Source: GCA-2711565 sp963664245 (GTDB taxonomy: Bacteria > Bacteroidota > Bacteroidia > Bacteroidales > GCA-2711565). Taken from it: 64,000 nt of DNA. Every line of letters begins with the position of its first letter. The stretch's first letter is position 1. The DNA lies in contig OY760934.1 of NCBI GenBank assembly GCA_963664245.1, positions 1,240,001 through 1,304,000 on the forward strand. The letters are read 5' to 3'. A program made the translations under genes and the position numbers. Under the pieces are notes generated by a model. It worked only from the letters and a program-made list of their open reading frames with translations. It ran no database searches and was not told the origin of the DNA. Below are positions 37,159 to 45,673 of the stretch, piece after piece.

Positions 37159-37812
37159 ATGATTAAAGCAATAATATTTGACATGGATGGGGTGATTTCG
37201 GACACCCAAAAATTACACTCAAAAGTAGAAGCCGAACTGCTAAAACGGTTTGGAATTGAAATAAGCACCGAAGAAATAACCCAAAAATATTCCGGGGTGC
37301 GAACAAAAGATTTTTTTGAGGACCTGCTAAAAATCCAGGATCAGGATTACAACCTGGATGAACTAATGCACGAAAAATGGGAAAAGATGCAAGCCCTTGC
37401 CTCTAAAGCCGTTGATCCAATTCCCGGGGCCATTGAACTGATAAAAAGATTACATGCCGAAGACTACCCCATGGCTGTGGCTTCGGCTTCAAACTTAAAC
37501 TATGTGCAAAGCGTGTTAAAAACCCTGGGCGTTTTCAGTTATTTTTCGTTTGTGGTTAGCGGCGATATGGTTTCAAAAGGCAAACCCGACCCGGAAAGTT
37601 TTTTACTTGCGGCAGCTAAAATCGGGGTTCAGGCTAAAAATTGCTTAGTTATTGAAGACGGAACAAGCGGAATGCAGGCCGCTAAAAAAGGAAACATGCA
37701 TTGCATTGGTTTGGTAAAAAACAAGCAGGAACAATATCCTACCCAAAACCTGGTTTTATCATTAGCCGAAATTACACCCGGATATTTGAAAAAAATAACG
37801 AAAAATGAATAA
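37159..37812 (+). CDS. HAD-superfamily phosphatase (beta-phosphoglucomutase-like)
   Basis: 217 residues of the HAD subfamily IA with a helical cap. The nucleophile motif FDMDGVISDT (D8, D10), motif II SASN, the Lys in SKGKPDPE and the acidic motif VIEDGTSGMQAA are all present, so it should be an active phosphatase or phosphomutase on a sugar phosphate or similar. The exact substrate cannot be told. Its stop overlaps the start of the OsmC gene by 8 bases, so the two are co-translated. Confidence 0.9.
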   Translation: MIKAIIFDMDGVISDTQKLHSKVEAELLKRFGIEISTEEITQKYSGVRTKDFFEDLLKIQDQDYNLDELMHEKWEKMQALASKAVDPIPGAIELIKRLHAEDYPMAVASASNLNYVQSVLKTLGVFSYFSFVVSGDMVSKGKPDPESFLLAAAKIGVQAKNCLVIEDGTSGMQAAKKGNMHCIGLVKNKQEQYPTQNLVLSLAEITPGYLKKITKNE

Positions 37813-38236
37813 ATCCAAAGAACTAAACACCTCAATCAACCTGCTTAACAACAAGCTTCATTTTGAAGGAAAGGTAGAAGGCAACGTTCCATTATCTATC
37901 GATTACACCCCTCCTTTGGGTGATAACCTTGGTTACACATCATTGGAGTTGTTACTTTTGAGTTTATCTTCCTGTTTGGGGAGCACCGTCCTTATCTTTT
38001 TGCGCAGAATGGGAAAAACGATTTCCGCTTTTGAAATTAACTCAAAAGGGATACGAAAAGAAGAACACCCCACCGGATTTAAATCAATTATATTAGAATT
38101 AAACTTAACATCGACCGACACAAGCGTTGACGATTTACATAAAATTGTTATGCTTTCGGAAGAGACGTATTGTCCGGTATGGGCAATGCTGAAAGGAAAT
38201 GTTCAGATTGAAATCAAATATAACATTAAGCCATAA
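37805..38236 (+). CDS. OsmC family protein
   Basis: 143 residues of the OsmC/Ohr fold, thiol-dependent peroxidases for organic hydroperoxides. The two conserved cysteines are present, in SLSSCLGST and in YCPVWAML, so redox activity is plausible. Family members of the YhfA type lack a proven role. It begins inside the last codons of the HAD gene. Confidence 0.88.
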   Translation: MNKSKELNTSINLLNNKLHFEGKVEGNVPLSIDYTPPLGDNLGYTSLELLLLSLSSCLGSTVLIFLRRMGKTISAFEINSKGIRKEEHPTGFKSIILELNLTSTDTSVDDLHKIVMLSEETYCPVWAMLKGNVQIEIKYNIKP

Positions 38237-38284
38237 AAAGCCCTGTTCCTGATACGAACAGTTTACTTTTCTTCTGTTGAATAA

Positions 38285-38686
38285 TCAGAAAACGGCTTTA
38301 CAGTCTTTACAAAAATATTCGGTTCTGACTTTAGTAGCCGGAACCATTGCCAGCACAGATAAAATCACCAATAAAAACATTTTAAGACGAGGTTTGGTAA
38401 ATTTTAGTTTTACATTTCCCGAACCACACTTAGGGCAAACAGTTTTTACCTCTACCTGACCATATTGTTCAGGGTAAGTTTCACGAATGATTTTTGCAGC
38501 TTTTTCCAAATCCTCCTCCCGGATTTGTATCTGAATCCCAGTTCCAAGTTTAAACGACATGCCCCCGTACAAATCGGTATAGTTCTGGTTCGTCAAAAAA
38601 CAGGGAATCTCTTCGTTCTGAAGATGCCCTTTGATAATATTAGCCTCGGCACTATCGCCACAAGTCATTAAGGTAACAATCTTCAT
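38285..38686 (-). CDS. DUF2007 protein with zinc ribbon and membrane segment
   Basis: 133 residues. The N-terminal part (CGDSAEANIIKGHLQNEEIP) is a DUF2007-type domain, ferredoxin-like and suggested to act in signalling. It is followed by a CPKCGS zinc ribbon whose second pair is FCKDCK near the C-terminus, with one hydrophobic segment (MFLLVILSVLAMVPATK) between the two pairs. This domain order is common in Bacteroidota. It follows ftsB by 3 bases. Confidence 0.82.
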   Translation of the reverse strand: MKIVTLMTCGDSAEANIIKGHLQNEEIPCFLTNQNYTDLYGGMSFKLGTGIQIQIREEDLEKAAKIIRETYPEQYGQVEVKTVCPKCGSGNVKLKFTKPRLKMFLLVILSVLAMVPATKVRTEYFCKDCKAVF

Positions 38687-38689
38687 AGC

Positions 38690-38995
38690 TTATTTTTTCT
38701 TTTTATCGTCTTTCATAATCAGAAAAATATCTTCATCGTCTTTTTTCATGAGGTATTTTTCACGGGCAAATTTTTCGAGAGCAGCGGTATCGGTCGTTAA
38801 TTTCTCGATGAGCTTGTTATCGTTCTCAATTTGTTTCTGGTAATATTCTTTCTGGGCTTTCAAATCTTTCACTTCTTTGTGGGTATCCAGGCGATAAAAC
38901 AAATTGTAACGATCGAAAAAGATGATCCACACCAAAAAAGCCAAGGCGGCCCAGGCATAACGGTTGTCCAGTTTTTTGAGTATACGGCGGATCAT
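38690..38995 (-). CDS. Septum formation initiator, FtsB/DivIC family
   Basis: 101-residue bitopic division protein: a short cytoplasmic N-terminus, one membrane helix (about residues 13-28) and a periplasmic coiled coil (KEVKDLKAQKEYYQKQIEND) followed by the family stretch EKFAREKYLMKKDDEDIFLI. It should join FtsL and FtsQ in the divisome. It is the first gene of a pair with the DUF2007 gene. Confidence 0.88.
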   Translation of the reverse strand: MIRRILKKLDNRYAWAALAFLVWIIFFDRYNLFYRLDTHKEVKDLKAQKEYYQKQIENDNKLIEKLTTDTAALEKFAREKYLMKKDDEDIFLIMKDDKKKK

Positions 38996-39100
38996 TCGAT
39001 ATATTTTCTATAAAAATAATTCTTATTCAGCAAATCAAATTCGAAAACAAAAAGTTTTTATAAATCCGTTCTTATTTTTAACTATTATAAATAATAATAT

Positions 39101-39108
39101 TACCTTTG
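39101..39108 (+). promoter_or_regulatory. -7 promoter box before the His-rich gene
   Basis: TACCTTTG matches TAnnTTTG, 31 bases upstream of the ATG at 39140. No TTG was found at -33; the AT-rich stretch before it (ATTATAAATAATAAT) might be an operator for a metal regulator, which is speculative. Confidence 0.45.
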
Positions 39109-39139
39109 ATTATCGCAATTACAGGCAACAAAAAAATTT

Positions 39140-39481
39140 ATGAACACAACATTAAAGCGAATTATTTCTGGAGCCCTCCTGTTGATATTTTTATCACCAT
39201 TGGTGATAAAGATTGGGCACCACCACGACGATTCGCACATACATAAACATTTTTGTTTTAGCCCGTTCCTGGACATAAACGACAGCCTCCACTTTAGCGA
39301 ACACCACAAAGTTTGTCCAATCTGTAAATTTGAATTTTCGGTCTTTGTTTCATACAAAGAAACTATAAAACTCAAAACAGAATACTCTAAAACCGAATAT
39401 CTTAATAATTACAAATCCGTATTTTATTCAAGGATAAACAACTATTCTTTTTTACTGCGAGCCCCTCCGTCTTTAATTTAG
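39140..39481 (+). CDS. Small His-rich exported protein, putative metal-binding
   Basis: 113 residues with an N-terminal hydrophobic export signal (about residues 7-23) followed by HHHDDSHIHKHF, EHHKVCPICKF and a C-terminal tail. The cluster of His with a CPIC pair points to metal binding, probably Zn, Cu or Ni. Small His-rich exported proteins of this kind often sit upstream of metal TonB-dependent receptors in Bacteroidota, which fits the gene 236 bases downstream. I do not recognise a named family with confidence. Confidence 0.7.
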   Translation: MNTTLKRIISGALLLIFLSPLVIKIGHHHDDSHIHKHFCFSPFLDINDSLHFSEHHKVCPICKFEFSVFVSYKETIKLKTEYSKTEYLNNYKSVFYSRINNYSFLLRAPPSLI

Positions 39482-39509
39482 AACTTGTCAAAGCTTAGCT
39501 AAAATTGAG

Positions 39510-39535
39510 GTCATACTGAACTTGATTCAGTATCT
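39510..39535. repeat. REP-like palindrome, nested in a longer inverted repeat
   Basis: GTCATACTGAACTTGATTCAGTATCT, in which ACTGAA and TTCAGT pair across a 5-base loop. A second inverted repeat GAACTTGT (39481-39488) and ACAAGTTC (39545-39552) encloses it. Same family as the copies at 24046, 42645 and 46662. Confidence 0.7.
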
Positions 39536-39623
39536 CATAACTTAACAAGTTCTTCTTAAACATACATATTCATTTCCATCAGAACGTAAAATACCGTAAA
39601 AAGATTTCACGTTTCAATGGTTC

Positions 39624-39674
39624 GCACCAACAAATCAAAACCCAAAACACTTGAAGTTTTGGAACGGTTTGGTG
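39624..39674. promoter_or_regulatory. Stem-loop in the leader of the TonB receptor gene
   Basis: Outer arms GCACCAA (39624-39630) and TTTGGTG (39668-39674), inner arms CCAAAAC (39642-39648) and GTTTTGG (39656-39662). It ends about 43 bases before the receptor start. It may be an attenuator, operator or RNA stability element; no known riboswitch class was recognised. Confidence 0.4.
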
Positions 39675-39717
39675 TGCACAAAAATTAATTACAGACTAAA
39701 ATAATACGTAATAAAAA

Positions 39718-41931
39718 ATGAAAAAGATTTTTATTGTTGGCGTGATGCTATTGCTATACCTGGCATCTAACGCCCAAAACACCATAAAAGGGAAAATTAC
39801 CGACCAGGAAAATGAGCCACTGACAGGAGCCAGTATTTACATTCCTGAACTAAACAAAGGAACAGTTACAGATGTAAACGGGAATTACGAGATACAAAAT
39901 ATCCCGAACGGGGAAATAAAGCTGCAATATTCATTTGTGGGCTTTGCAACCCAGATCAAAAGCTTCAACGTAAACAACGAAAATATTGAGGCAAATATCT
40001 CAATGAAACAAACCCCGGTAGAAGCCGAGGAAATTGTAGTTACAGCCGGTTATAATTCGAGCCAGCACGAAAATGCCATTAAAATTGATTTACTGAAAAG
40101 TAAGAAAATTGCGGCCAGCGGTAGCCCTACCCTTATTGAAACATTCGCAAATATTCCCGGGGTAGACATGATTTCCAAAGGAACAGGCGTTGCCAAACCT
40201 GTTATCCGGGGACTGTCGATGACCAATATTTTAATGCTCAACAACGGGGTTAAAATGGAGAACTTTCAATTTTCGGAGAACCATCCTTTTATTATTGACG
40301 AATTCGGAATCGACCGTATCGAAATAATTAAAGGTCCGGCATCATTGCTTTACGGCTCCGATGCCATTGGAGGCGTTATCAATATCATTAAAGAAAAACC
40401 GGCTCCAACCGGAAAAATCATTGGGGATTTCAACATGCAATACCATTCAAACACCGAAGGGTTCGTAAACAACCTCGGCATAAAGGGTAGTTCCGAAAAC
40501 TTTTTCTGGGGCTTGCGTGCCGGGATTAAAAGCCATGCCGATTACAAGAACGGAAACGGCGATTATGTTCCCAACACCCGCTTTAACGAAAAAAGTTTTA
40601 AAGCAACCCTGGGACTCAACAAATCCTTTGGATTGTTCCGTTTATACTACGATTATAACCGCCCTAAACTGGGAATGTGCGTAGGTGATGTGGTTCCCTT
40701 AATCAGTGAAAATGGAAGAGAAAACAAGCTCTGGTACCAGGATTTAACGAGCCATATTATTTCTACAAGGAACGCCATATTCCTGAATGATTATAAAATC
40801 GAGTTGAACGCTTCTTACCAGATGAACAACAGGCGGCTACAAACAGATGAGAGCAAGCCTGCATTTGAAATGGTTGACATGCAGCTAAACACATTTTCTT
40901 ACGAAATAAAAACACATTTTCCGTCAAGCGGGAATTCGGAGTACATCATTGGCCTGCACGGGGCAAAAAAAACCAACCGAAACGATGAAGCCCCCAACCA
41001 TGTATTGCCCGATGCCGATGTTAACGATTTCTCTGTTTTCGGATTGGCCCAGCACGTTTTCTTCAAAAAGCTGAAAGCACAAGCCGGAATAAGATATGAT
41101 TTCCGATCCATATCAACAGAAGAAGAAACAAACACCGAAGCCGTTGACAAGGATTACGGAAACATTAGTGGATCTGTCGGGGCAACTTACCGGCTAAATG
41201 AAGATTTTCTACTACGGGCCAATATTGCATCGGCATACCGGACACCCAATATCGCCGAGCTAACACAGAACGGGATGCATGGAACAAGGTACGAGCAGGG
41301 AAACCCGGCACTGAAATCTCAACGCAGCTACGAAGCCGATTTCAGTGCCCATTTTCATTCAAAATTGGTAATGGTTGATGTTGCTCTTTTTTACAACCGC
41401 ATCAATAACTACATTTTTATTGCCCCTACCAACAATACAACAACTGGAGGAAGTACAATATATCAATATGCCCAAACTAACTCCAAAATTTATGGAAGCG
41501 AACTGGTCGTCAATATTTTGCCTCTCAAATGGCTGCATTTAAAAACCACTTATGCCTACCTGCTTGGCAAACAAGATGACGGAAACTATCTGCCTTTTAT
41601 TCCGCAAAACAAACTACGGTTCGAAATAAATATCCAAAAGCGGGAAATTTCTTTCTTAAAGAATCCCTTTTTCAGGATTGGCGGGCTTTATGCTGCAAAA
41701 CAGGATAAGCCGGCAATGTTCGAAACCGAAACAGATAGTTACTTTCTGCTGAACGCCGGTATAGGGACGGATATAAAATGGGCAAGCCAGATGCTGTCGT
41801 TGTCTGTTCAGGCAAACAACCTGCTCAACAAAACATACATCGACCATTTATCAACATTAAAAGAAATAGGCTATCAAAATATTGGAAGAAACATCAGTAT
41901 AAACCTGACAATTCCGTTTGGGATTAAATAA
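39718..41931 (+). CDS. TonB-dependent outer-membrane receptor, probable metal uptake
   Basis: 737-residue outer-membrane receptor: signal peptide (1-19), a carboxypeptidase-regulatory-like beta domain (about 21-105, GKITDQENEPLTGASIYIP), a plug (about 115-225, GVAKPVIRGLSMTNILMLNN and GPASLLYGSDAIGGVINII) and a 22-strand barrel ending in the aromatic-rich terminal strand. No SusD partner follows, so it is of the siderophore/metal kind rather than the glycan kind. Together with the His-rich exported protein upstream, zinc, copper or another metal is the best guess. A terminator follows. Confidence 0.93.
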   Translation: MKKIFIVGVMLLLYLASNAQNTIKGKITDQENEPLTGASIYIPELNKGTVTDVNGNYEIQNIPNGEIKLQYSFVGFATQIKSFNVNNENIEANISMKQTPVEAEEIVVTAGYNSSQHENAIKIDLLKSKKIAASGSPTLIETFANIPGVDMISKGTGVAKPVIRGLSMTNILMLNNGVKMENFQFSENHPFIIDEFGIDRIEIIKGPASLLYGSDAIGGVINIIKEKPAPTGKIIGDFNMQYHSNTEGFVNNLGIKGSSENFFWGLRAGIKSHADYKNGNGDYVPNTRFNEKSFKATLGLNKSFGLFRLYYDYNRPKLGMCVGDVVPLISENGRENKLWYQDLTSHIISTRNAIFLNDYKIELNASYQMNNRRLQTDESKPAFEMVDMQLNTFSYEIKTHFPSSGNSEYIIGLHGAKKTNRNDEAPNHVLPDADVNDFSVFGLAQHVFFKKLKAQAGIRYDFRSISTEEETNTEAVDKDYGNISGSVGATYRLNEDFLLRANIASAYRTPNIAELTQNGMHGTRYEQGNPALKSQRSYEADFSAHFHSKLVMVDVALFYNRINNYIFIAPTNNTTTGGSTIYQYAQTNSKIYGSELVVNILPLKWLHLKTTYAYLLGKQDDGNYLPFIPQNKLRFEINIQKREISFLKNPFFRIGGLYAAKQDKPAMFETETDSYFLLNAGIGTDIKWASQMLSLSVQANNLLNKTYIDHLSTLKEIGYQNIGRNISINLTIPFGIK

Positions 41932-41954
41932 GACTGTATCGTTTAAATATTTAT

Positions 41955-41990
41955 AGGTTCTGTTGTGTCTTGCACGGCAGAACCTTTTTT
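41955..41990 (+). terminator. Rho-independent terminator of the TonB receptor
   Basis: AGGTTCTG (41955-41962) pairs with CAGAACCT (41978-41985) and is followed by five T. It stops the receptor transcript before the convergent HD-domain gene. Confidence 0.88.
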
Positions 41991-41992
41991 TA

Positions 41993-42550
41993 CTAAAGGC
42001 CAATTTCATCGGCAATGGTACGCACAGCCTCTACACTGAGTTCGGCAAACTCTGGCAAAGGAATGCCTATTTTTTCGCATTCCATAATATTTTCGCGGCT
42101 CACCGAAGCTGCAAAAGCCAATTGTTTCATTCGCTTGGTAACCGATTTGGGTTTTACACTGGCAATTTTCTTATCGGGATAAACATAGGTGGTTGCCATA
42201 ATCAAACCCGTAATGGTTTCGCCACAAGCCAAAGCATGCTGAAACTCGGTGGTTCGATCCAGACCCGTTGCTTCTTCGTTGTGCATTTTTATGGCATCGA
42301 TCACTTCGGCATCCACGCCTTTTTCTTCGAGAATACGGGCTGTTTCCAGTCCATGAATTTTAGGATCAGCATTTACCATTTCCACGTCCAGATCGTGCAG
42401 CAATCCGGCCAGCCCCCATTTTTCTTCATCACGGCCAAGTCGTTTTGCCAGGGCTTTCATTACCACTTCGGCGGCCAGCGAATGATAAATCATTTTGGGG
42501 TTTTTAATGTATTCGTGTAAAAGTTCAAGGGCCTGGGATCGGGTCATCAT
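41993..42550 (-). CDS. HD-domain phosphohydrolase (HDIG-type)
   Basis: 185 residues if started at the ATG at 42550 (MMTRSQALELL; the second Met is also possible). The metal-binding HD motif is seen in GLLHDLDVEM, with an earlier His in IYHSLAAEVVMKA and a later His in IKMHNEEATG, so the site looks intact. The family acts on nucleotides or phosphoesters; the substrate is unknown. The longer in-frame start at 42649 would run through a repeated palindrome and is unlikely. It is the next gene after the MOSC-MoaB fusion, 169 bases downstream. Confidence 0.82.
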   Translation of the reverse strand: MMTRSQALELLHEYIKNPKMIYHSLAAEVVMKALAKRLGRDEEKWGLAGLLHDLDVEMVNADPKIHGLETARILEEKGVDAEVIDAIKMHNEEATGLDRTTEFQHALACGETITGLIMATTYVYPDKKIASVKPKSVTKRMKQLAFAASVSRENIMECEKIGIPLPEFAELSVEAVRTIADEIGL

Positions 42551-42644
42551 ATTTTTTTGTTTTTGCACCTCCTCTACTCGCTTCGCTCGTTTTCTCTCCC
42601 TATTCTTAGGGGGAGTGCAAGAGGGGCTTCTTAAAATTATTTTC

Positions 42645-42711
42645 GTCATGCTGAATTTTTTTCAGCATCTCAACATTATTAAAAAAGATTCTGAATCAAG
42701 TTCAGAATGAC
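42645..42711. repeat. REP-like inverted pair between the MOSC-MoaB and HD genes
   Basis: Left unit GTCATGCTGAATTTTTTTC-AGCATCT and right unit AGATTCTGAATCAAGTTC-AGAATGAC in opposite orientation, each with its own hairpin. The right unit (42686-42711) is identical over 26 bases to the copy at 46662. A second hairpin-like stretch (TTGCACCTCC and GGAGTGCAA) lies at about 42563-42621. Confidence 0.75.
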
Positions 42712-42718
42712 ATACTTT

Positions 42719-43657
42719 CTAATGAACATCCAGCGCATGCAACATAAAAATCAGGTGCTGCAAGGTATTGCAAATTTCAGTCATGTATTCGTTAACAGCT
42801 TTTACGCTGCCGGGCAAGGCATATACCAAGGTCTCGTCCATTACACCAGCCACCCCCCGGCTCAGCAAAGCATTGGGTTTTTCCTGTCCGTATTTCATAC
42901 GGATTATTTCCATCAGGCCGGGAATTTCTTTATCGAGAAAATCTTTTACCACCTCGGGCGTAAAATCTTTAGGGCCAATGCCGGTTCCACCCGTGGTAAA
43001 AACAAGATCGATTTGTGTGTTCTTTGCATCTTCCAGCAAAGCTGCCAGGTGATTGGGGTCATCCGGAATCAGTACATTTTCCACTTCCAAACGCCAGCCT
43101 ATTTTTTCAAAATATTCGCTTAGCAATTCCGTGATGCGGGGACCGCTTTTATCTTCATACTCACCGGAACTCGCCCGGTCGCTCAGCGTAATAACACGGG
43201 CTTTAAACACTTTCGGGATATAATCCAATTTCATTCCCGGTTTCATTTTTCCGCCCTGAATTACCCGCACAAAAATACCTTCTTTCGGCATTACACAATT
43301 GCCTACCTCACGAAAAATAGCACAACTATCGCCGTGACATTTTTTCCCGATCTGGGTCACCTCCAGAATAATGTCGTCATTGGCAAAAACATCAAAAGGC
43401 TTGCTATGAAAAAGTTCCATGCCTTTGGTGGTGATGTTTTCAGCAAATTCACCAAAAGCAATCTCACGTTTGGCCATTTTTGAGAACTTATCCACACTCT
43501 CCTTGCCCAACATACTCACCTGACGGTGCCAGGCTCCAGAATGGGCATCTCCTTTTACACCGTGATCATTCAATTCAATTTCTTCAACGGCTTTTTTTAC
43601 CGTTCCTTTTTTCTCAGATATGTTGACGGATAAAACTTCTATTGTGGTATGTTCCAT
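42719..43657 (-). CDS. MOSC domain fused to MogA/MoaB molybdopterin adenylyltransferase
   Basis: 312 residues from ATG 43657 (MEHTTIEVLS; the in-frame ATG at 43681 adds 8 residues unlike the family). The first 150 residues are a MOSC domain (GVKGDAHSGAWHRQVS, GKKCHGDSC), which in other proteins handles sulfur or the molybdenum cofactor. The rest is a full MoaB/Mog domain (ITLSDRASSGEYEDKSG, FTTGGTGIGPKDFTPE, ALPGSVKAV) that adenylylates molybdopterin before metal insertion by MoeA. It is 200 bases from, and divergent to, the membrane-THEP1 fusion gene. The two-domain chain probably links cofactor activation and hand-over; that is inference. Confidence 0.9.
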   Translation of the reverse strand: MEHTTIEVLSVNISEKKGTVKKAVEEIELNDHGVKGDAHSGAWHRQVSMLGKESVDKFSKMAKREIAFGEFAENITTKGMELFHSKPFDVFANDDIILEVTQIGKKCHGDSCAIFREVGNCVMPKEGIFVRVIQGGKMKPGMKLDYIPKVFKARVITLSDRASSGEYEDKSGPRITELLSEYFEKIGWRLEVENVLIPDDPNHLAALLEDAKNTQIDLVFTTGGTGIGPKDFTPEVVKDFLDKEIPGLMEIIRMKYGQEKPNALLSRGVAGVMDETLVYALPGSVKAVNEYMTEICNTLQHLIFMLHALDVH

Positions 43658-43858
43658 AATTTTAAAGCTATAAAAATACAAAAGTAATAAGAAGAAAAGA
43701 TTTAAAAGGACTTCATACTCATTTTTTTATATATTTATATTTAAGAAAATGATGCTTCTCTTCAGGCATTTCAGATGATCTTTTATTTGCTACTAATTAA
43801 CAACTATTGATCTAAAGACTAATAAGCTACGTTAACAGATAAAAAACAACCACCGTAC

Positions 43859-45571
43859 ATGAGCAGTAAACCCGAGTTAAACGAAAAATGGTTAAAATCA
43901 GCAATCATAGGAACCGTTTGGGCTTCTTCCGAAATTGTGCTGGGTAGTTTTTTGCATAATCTAAGGGTGCCTTTCTCGGGCAGTATTTTAACAGCCATAA
44001 GCCTGCTTATCCTGATTTCAGTTAGTTATGTTTGGAAAGACAGGGGGATTTTTTGGCGCGCAGGTTTAATTTGCGCCTTAATGAAAACCATGTCGCCCAG
44101 TGCGGTTATATTCGGCCCCATGGTTGCGATTTTTACCGAAAGTGTATTGCTCGAAATTTCGGTAAGAACCTTGGGGCGAAACTACCTGGGTTTTATTGTT
44201 GGTTCTGTTTTAGCCGTGTCCTGGAGCCTGGTTCAAAAAATTATTAACTACCTGATTTTCTACGGTTTTAAAATCGTTGAACTGTACAAAGGCCTGATGA
44301 TTTTCACCGAAAAACAATTCAAATTTCAATTTGATACACTTTGGTTCCCGGTCTTTCTGTTGCTTGCTGTTTATGCTTTTATTGGCTTGATTTCGGCGAT
44401 AATCGGGATAAAAACCGGGAAAAAAATTGTTGCACAACCCCCTGAACACAAAGCACAGCAGTACAACAACCAACATCTTTTAAAGCCAGCAAATTCAAAA
44501 AACAATTTTAACTATTCAATAGCCTGGTTAGTATCCGACATCGTATTAATTGTATCTGCCCTGACTTTAATAAGTTTAGCCGACTGGAAAATCTGGGTTC
44601 CCTTAACACCTGTTATTGTGCTCGTTTGGGTGCTCAGGTATAAACGCGCATTGCGCCAATTAGTACGGCCAAAATTCTGGATTTTTTTCGTGGCAATTAC
44701 CATGCTTAGCGCGTTTTTGTTTACCAAATTACAATCCAAACCAAGCTTGGATGCCCTTATCATCGGACTCGAAATGAATTTCAGGGCAAGCATTTTAATA
44801 CTGGGATTTTCGGTGCTGGGAACCGAATTATACCATCCTAAAATCAGGAACTTTTTCCAGCAAACACGCTTCAAACAATTGCTTTTGGCCATGGAACTCT
44901 CTGCCGAAAGTTTACCCGCCATTATTGCCAACATCCCCGATTTTAAAACAATTATCAGGAATCCTGTTTCGGTTGTTTCCAAGCTAATTGCCTATTCCGA
45001 ATCCCGGTTCTCGGAACTAAAAAAAGAACAATATTTTGGTCCAAAAATATTTCTGCTTACCGGAAAAGTTGACAGAGGAAAAACAACTTTTGCGAAAAAT
45101 TTAATCGAGAAGCTAAAAGAAAAGAAGGTAAAAGTCGGTGGCATTTATTCGCAAAAAATATTCGAGAACAATCAACGTACAGGTTATGATTTGGTTGATA
45201 TTGAAACCAAAAAAACGGAACGTTTTTTACGAAAAAATCCCGACAGGAATCCCGGAGACATAGGGATTTTCAAATTATTTCCAAAGGCTGTTCCATTTGG
45301 GATGGGAATTTTAGACGCAAAAAAAACAAAAGGCAAACAGCTTATCATAATAGACGAAATCGGGCCTTTTGAACTCTCCGGAAAAGGCTGGGCAAAAAGC
45401 CTGGAAGATTTATTAAAACTTGGTGAAAATCATGTGCTAATTGTTGTCAGGGAAAGTTTAGTTGAACAGGTCATTGCAAAATGGGATTTAACAAACCCGG
45501 TAATCATTAAACTCCCGGATGCAAATCCCGAGAGAACAGCTGAACAAATAATAAGTGAAGTAAATTCGTAA
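43859..45571 (+). CDS. Membrane protein fused to a THEP1-type P-loop NTPase
   Basis: 570 residues. Residues 15-190 form about five membrane segments that resemble an ECF-transporter S component (VWASSEIVLGSFLHNLRVPF, then CALMKTMSPSAVIFGPMVAI). After a polar linker, residues 218-330 add four more membrane segments and residues 330-390 a helical region, reminiscent of an EcfT-type coupling subunit. Residues 395-570 are a THEP1/NTPase_1 domain with Walker A TGKVDRGKTT (G402, K408) and Walker B LIIIDEIGPFEL (D499, E500). THEP1 proteins hydrolyse nucleoside triphosphates. The domain assignments of the membrane parts are inferred by look; the NTPase is clear. It lies inside the molybdenum-cofactor region, hinting at a role in transporting or handling a pterin, molybdate or nucleotide. 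Confidence 0.78.
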   Translation: MSSKPELNEKWLKSAIIGTVWASSEIVLGSFLHNLRVPFSGSILTAISLLILISVSYVWKDRGIFWRAGLICALMKTMSPSAVIFGPMVAIFTESVLLEISVRTLGRNYLGFIVGSVLAVSWSLVQKIINYLIFYGFKIVELYKGLMIFTEKQFKFQFDTLWFPVFLLLAVYAFIGLISAIIGIKTGKKIVAQPPEHKAQQYNNQHLLKPANSKNNFNYSIAWLVSDIVLIVSALTLISLADWKIWVPLTPVIVLVWVLRYKRALRQLVRPKFWIFFVAITMLSAFLFTKLQSKPSLDALIIGLEMNFRASILILGFSVLGTELYHPKIRNFFQQTRFKQLLLAMELSAESLPAIIANIPDFKTIIRNPVSVVSKLIAYSESRFSELKKEQYFGPKIFLLTGKVDRGKTTFAKNLIEKLKEKKVKVGGIYSQKIFENNQRTGYDLVDIETKKTERFLRKNPDRNPGDIGIFKLFPKAVPFGMGILDAKKTKGKQLIIIDEIGPFELSGKGWAKSLEDLLKLGENHVLIVVRESLVEQVIAKWDLTNPVIIKLPDANPERTAEQIISEVNS

Positions 45572-45612
45572 GTTTTAAGTATATTTATTCTCAAAATAAA
45601 TATATAACGGTT

Positions 45613-45673
45613 GATATTTTGCTGTAAATATTACATCTCTGAGGCGACGAGATCAAAGAAACAGCAAAAATAT
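45613..45673. repeat. Inverted repeat before the unknown secreted-protein gene
   Basis: GATATTTTGCTGT (45613-45625) and ACAGCAAAAATAT (45661-45673) pair nearly perfectly, with an inner pair ATCTC/GAGAT. It could be an operator, attenuator or the remains of a small mobile element. Confidence 0.45.

Noticed and set aside
38240..38284. CTGTTC/GAACAG hairpin between OsmC and the DUF2007 gene as a terminator
   Set aside because: The stem has only 6 bp and no T-run, so it is too weak to list as a feature, though it lies between convergent genes.
39482..39717. Riboswitch (cobalamin or thiamine type) before the TonB receptor
   Set aside because: There are stem-loops, but none of the conserved sequence cores of these riboswitches is present.
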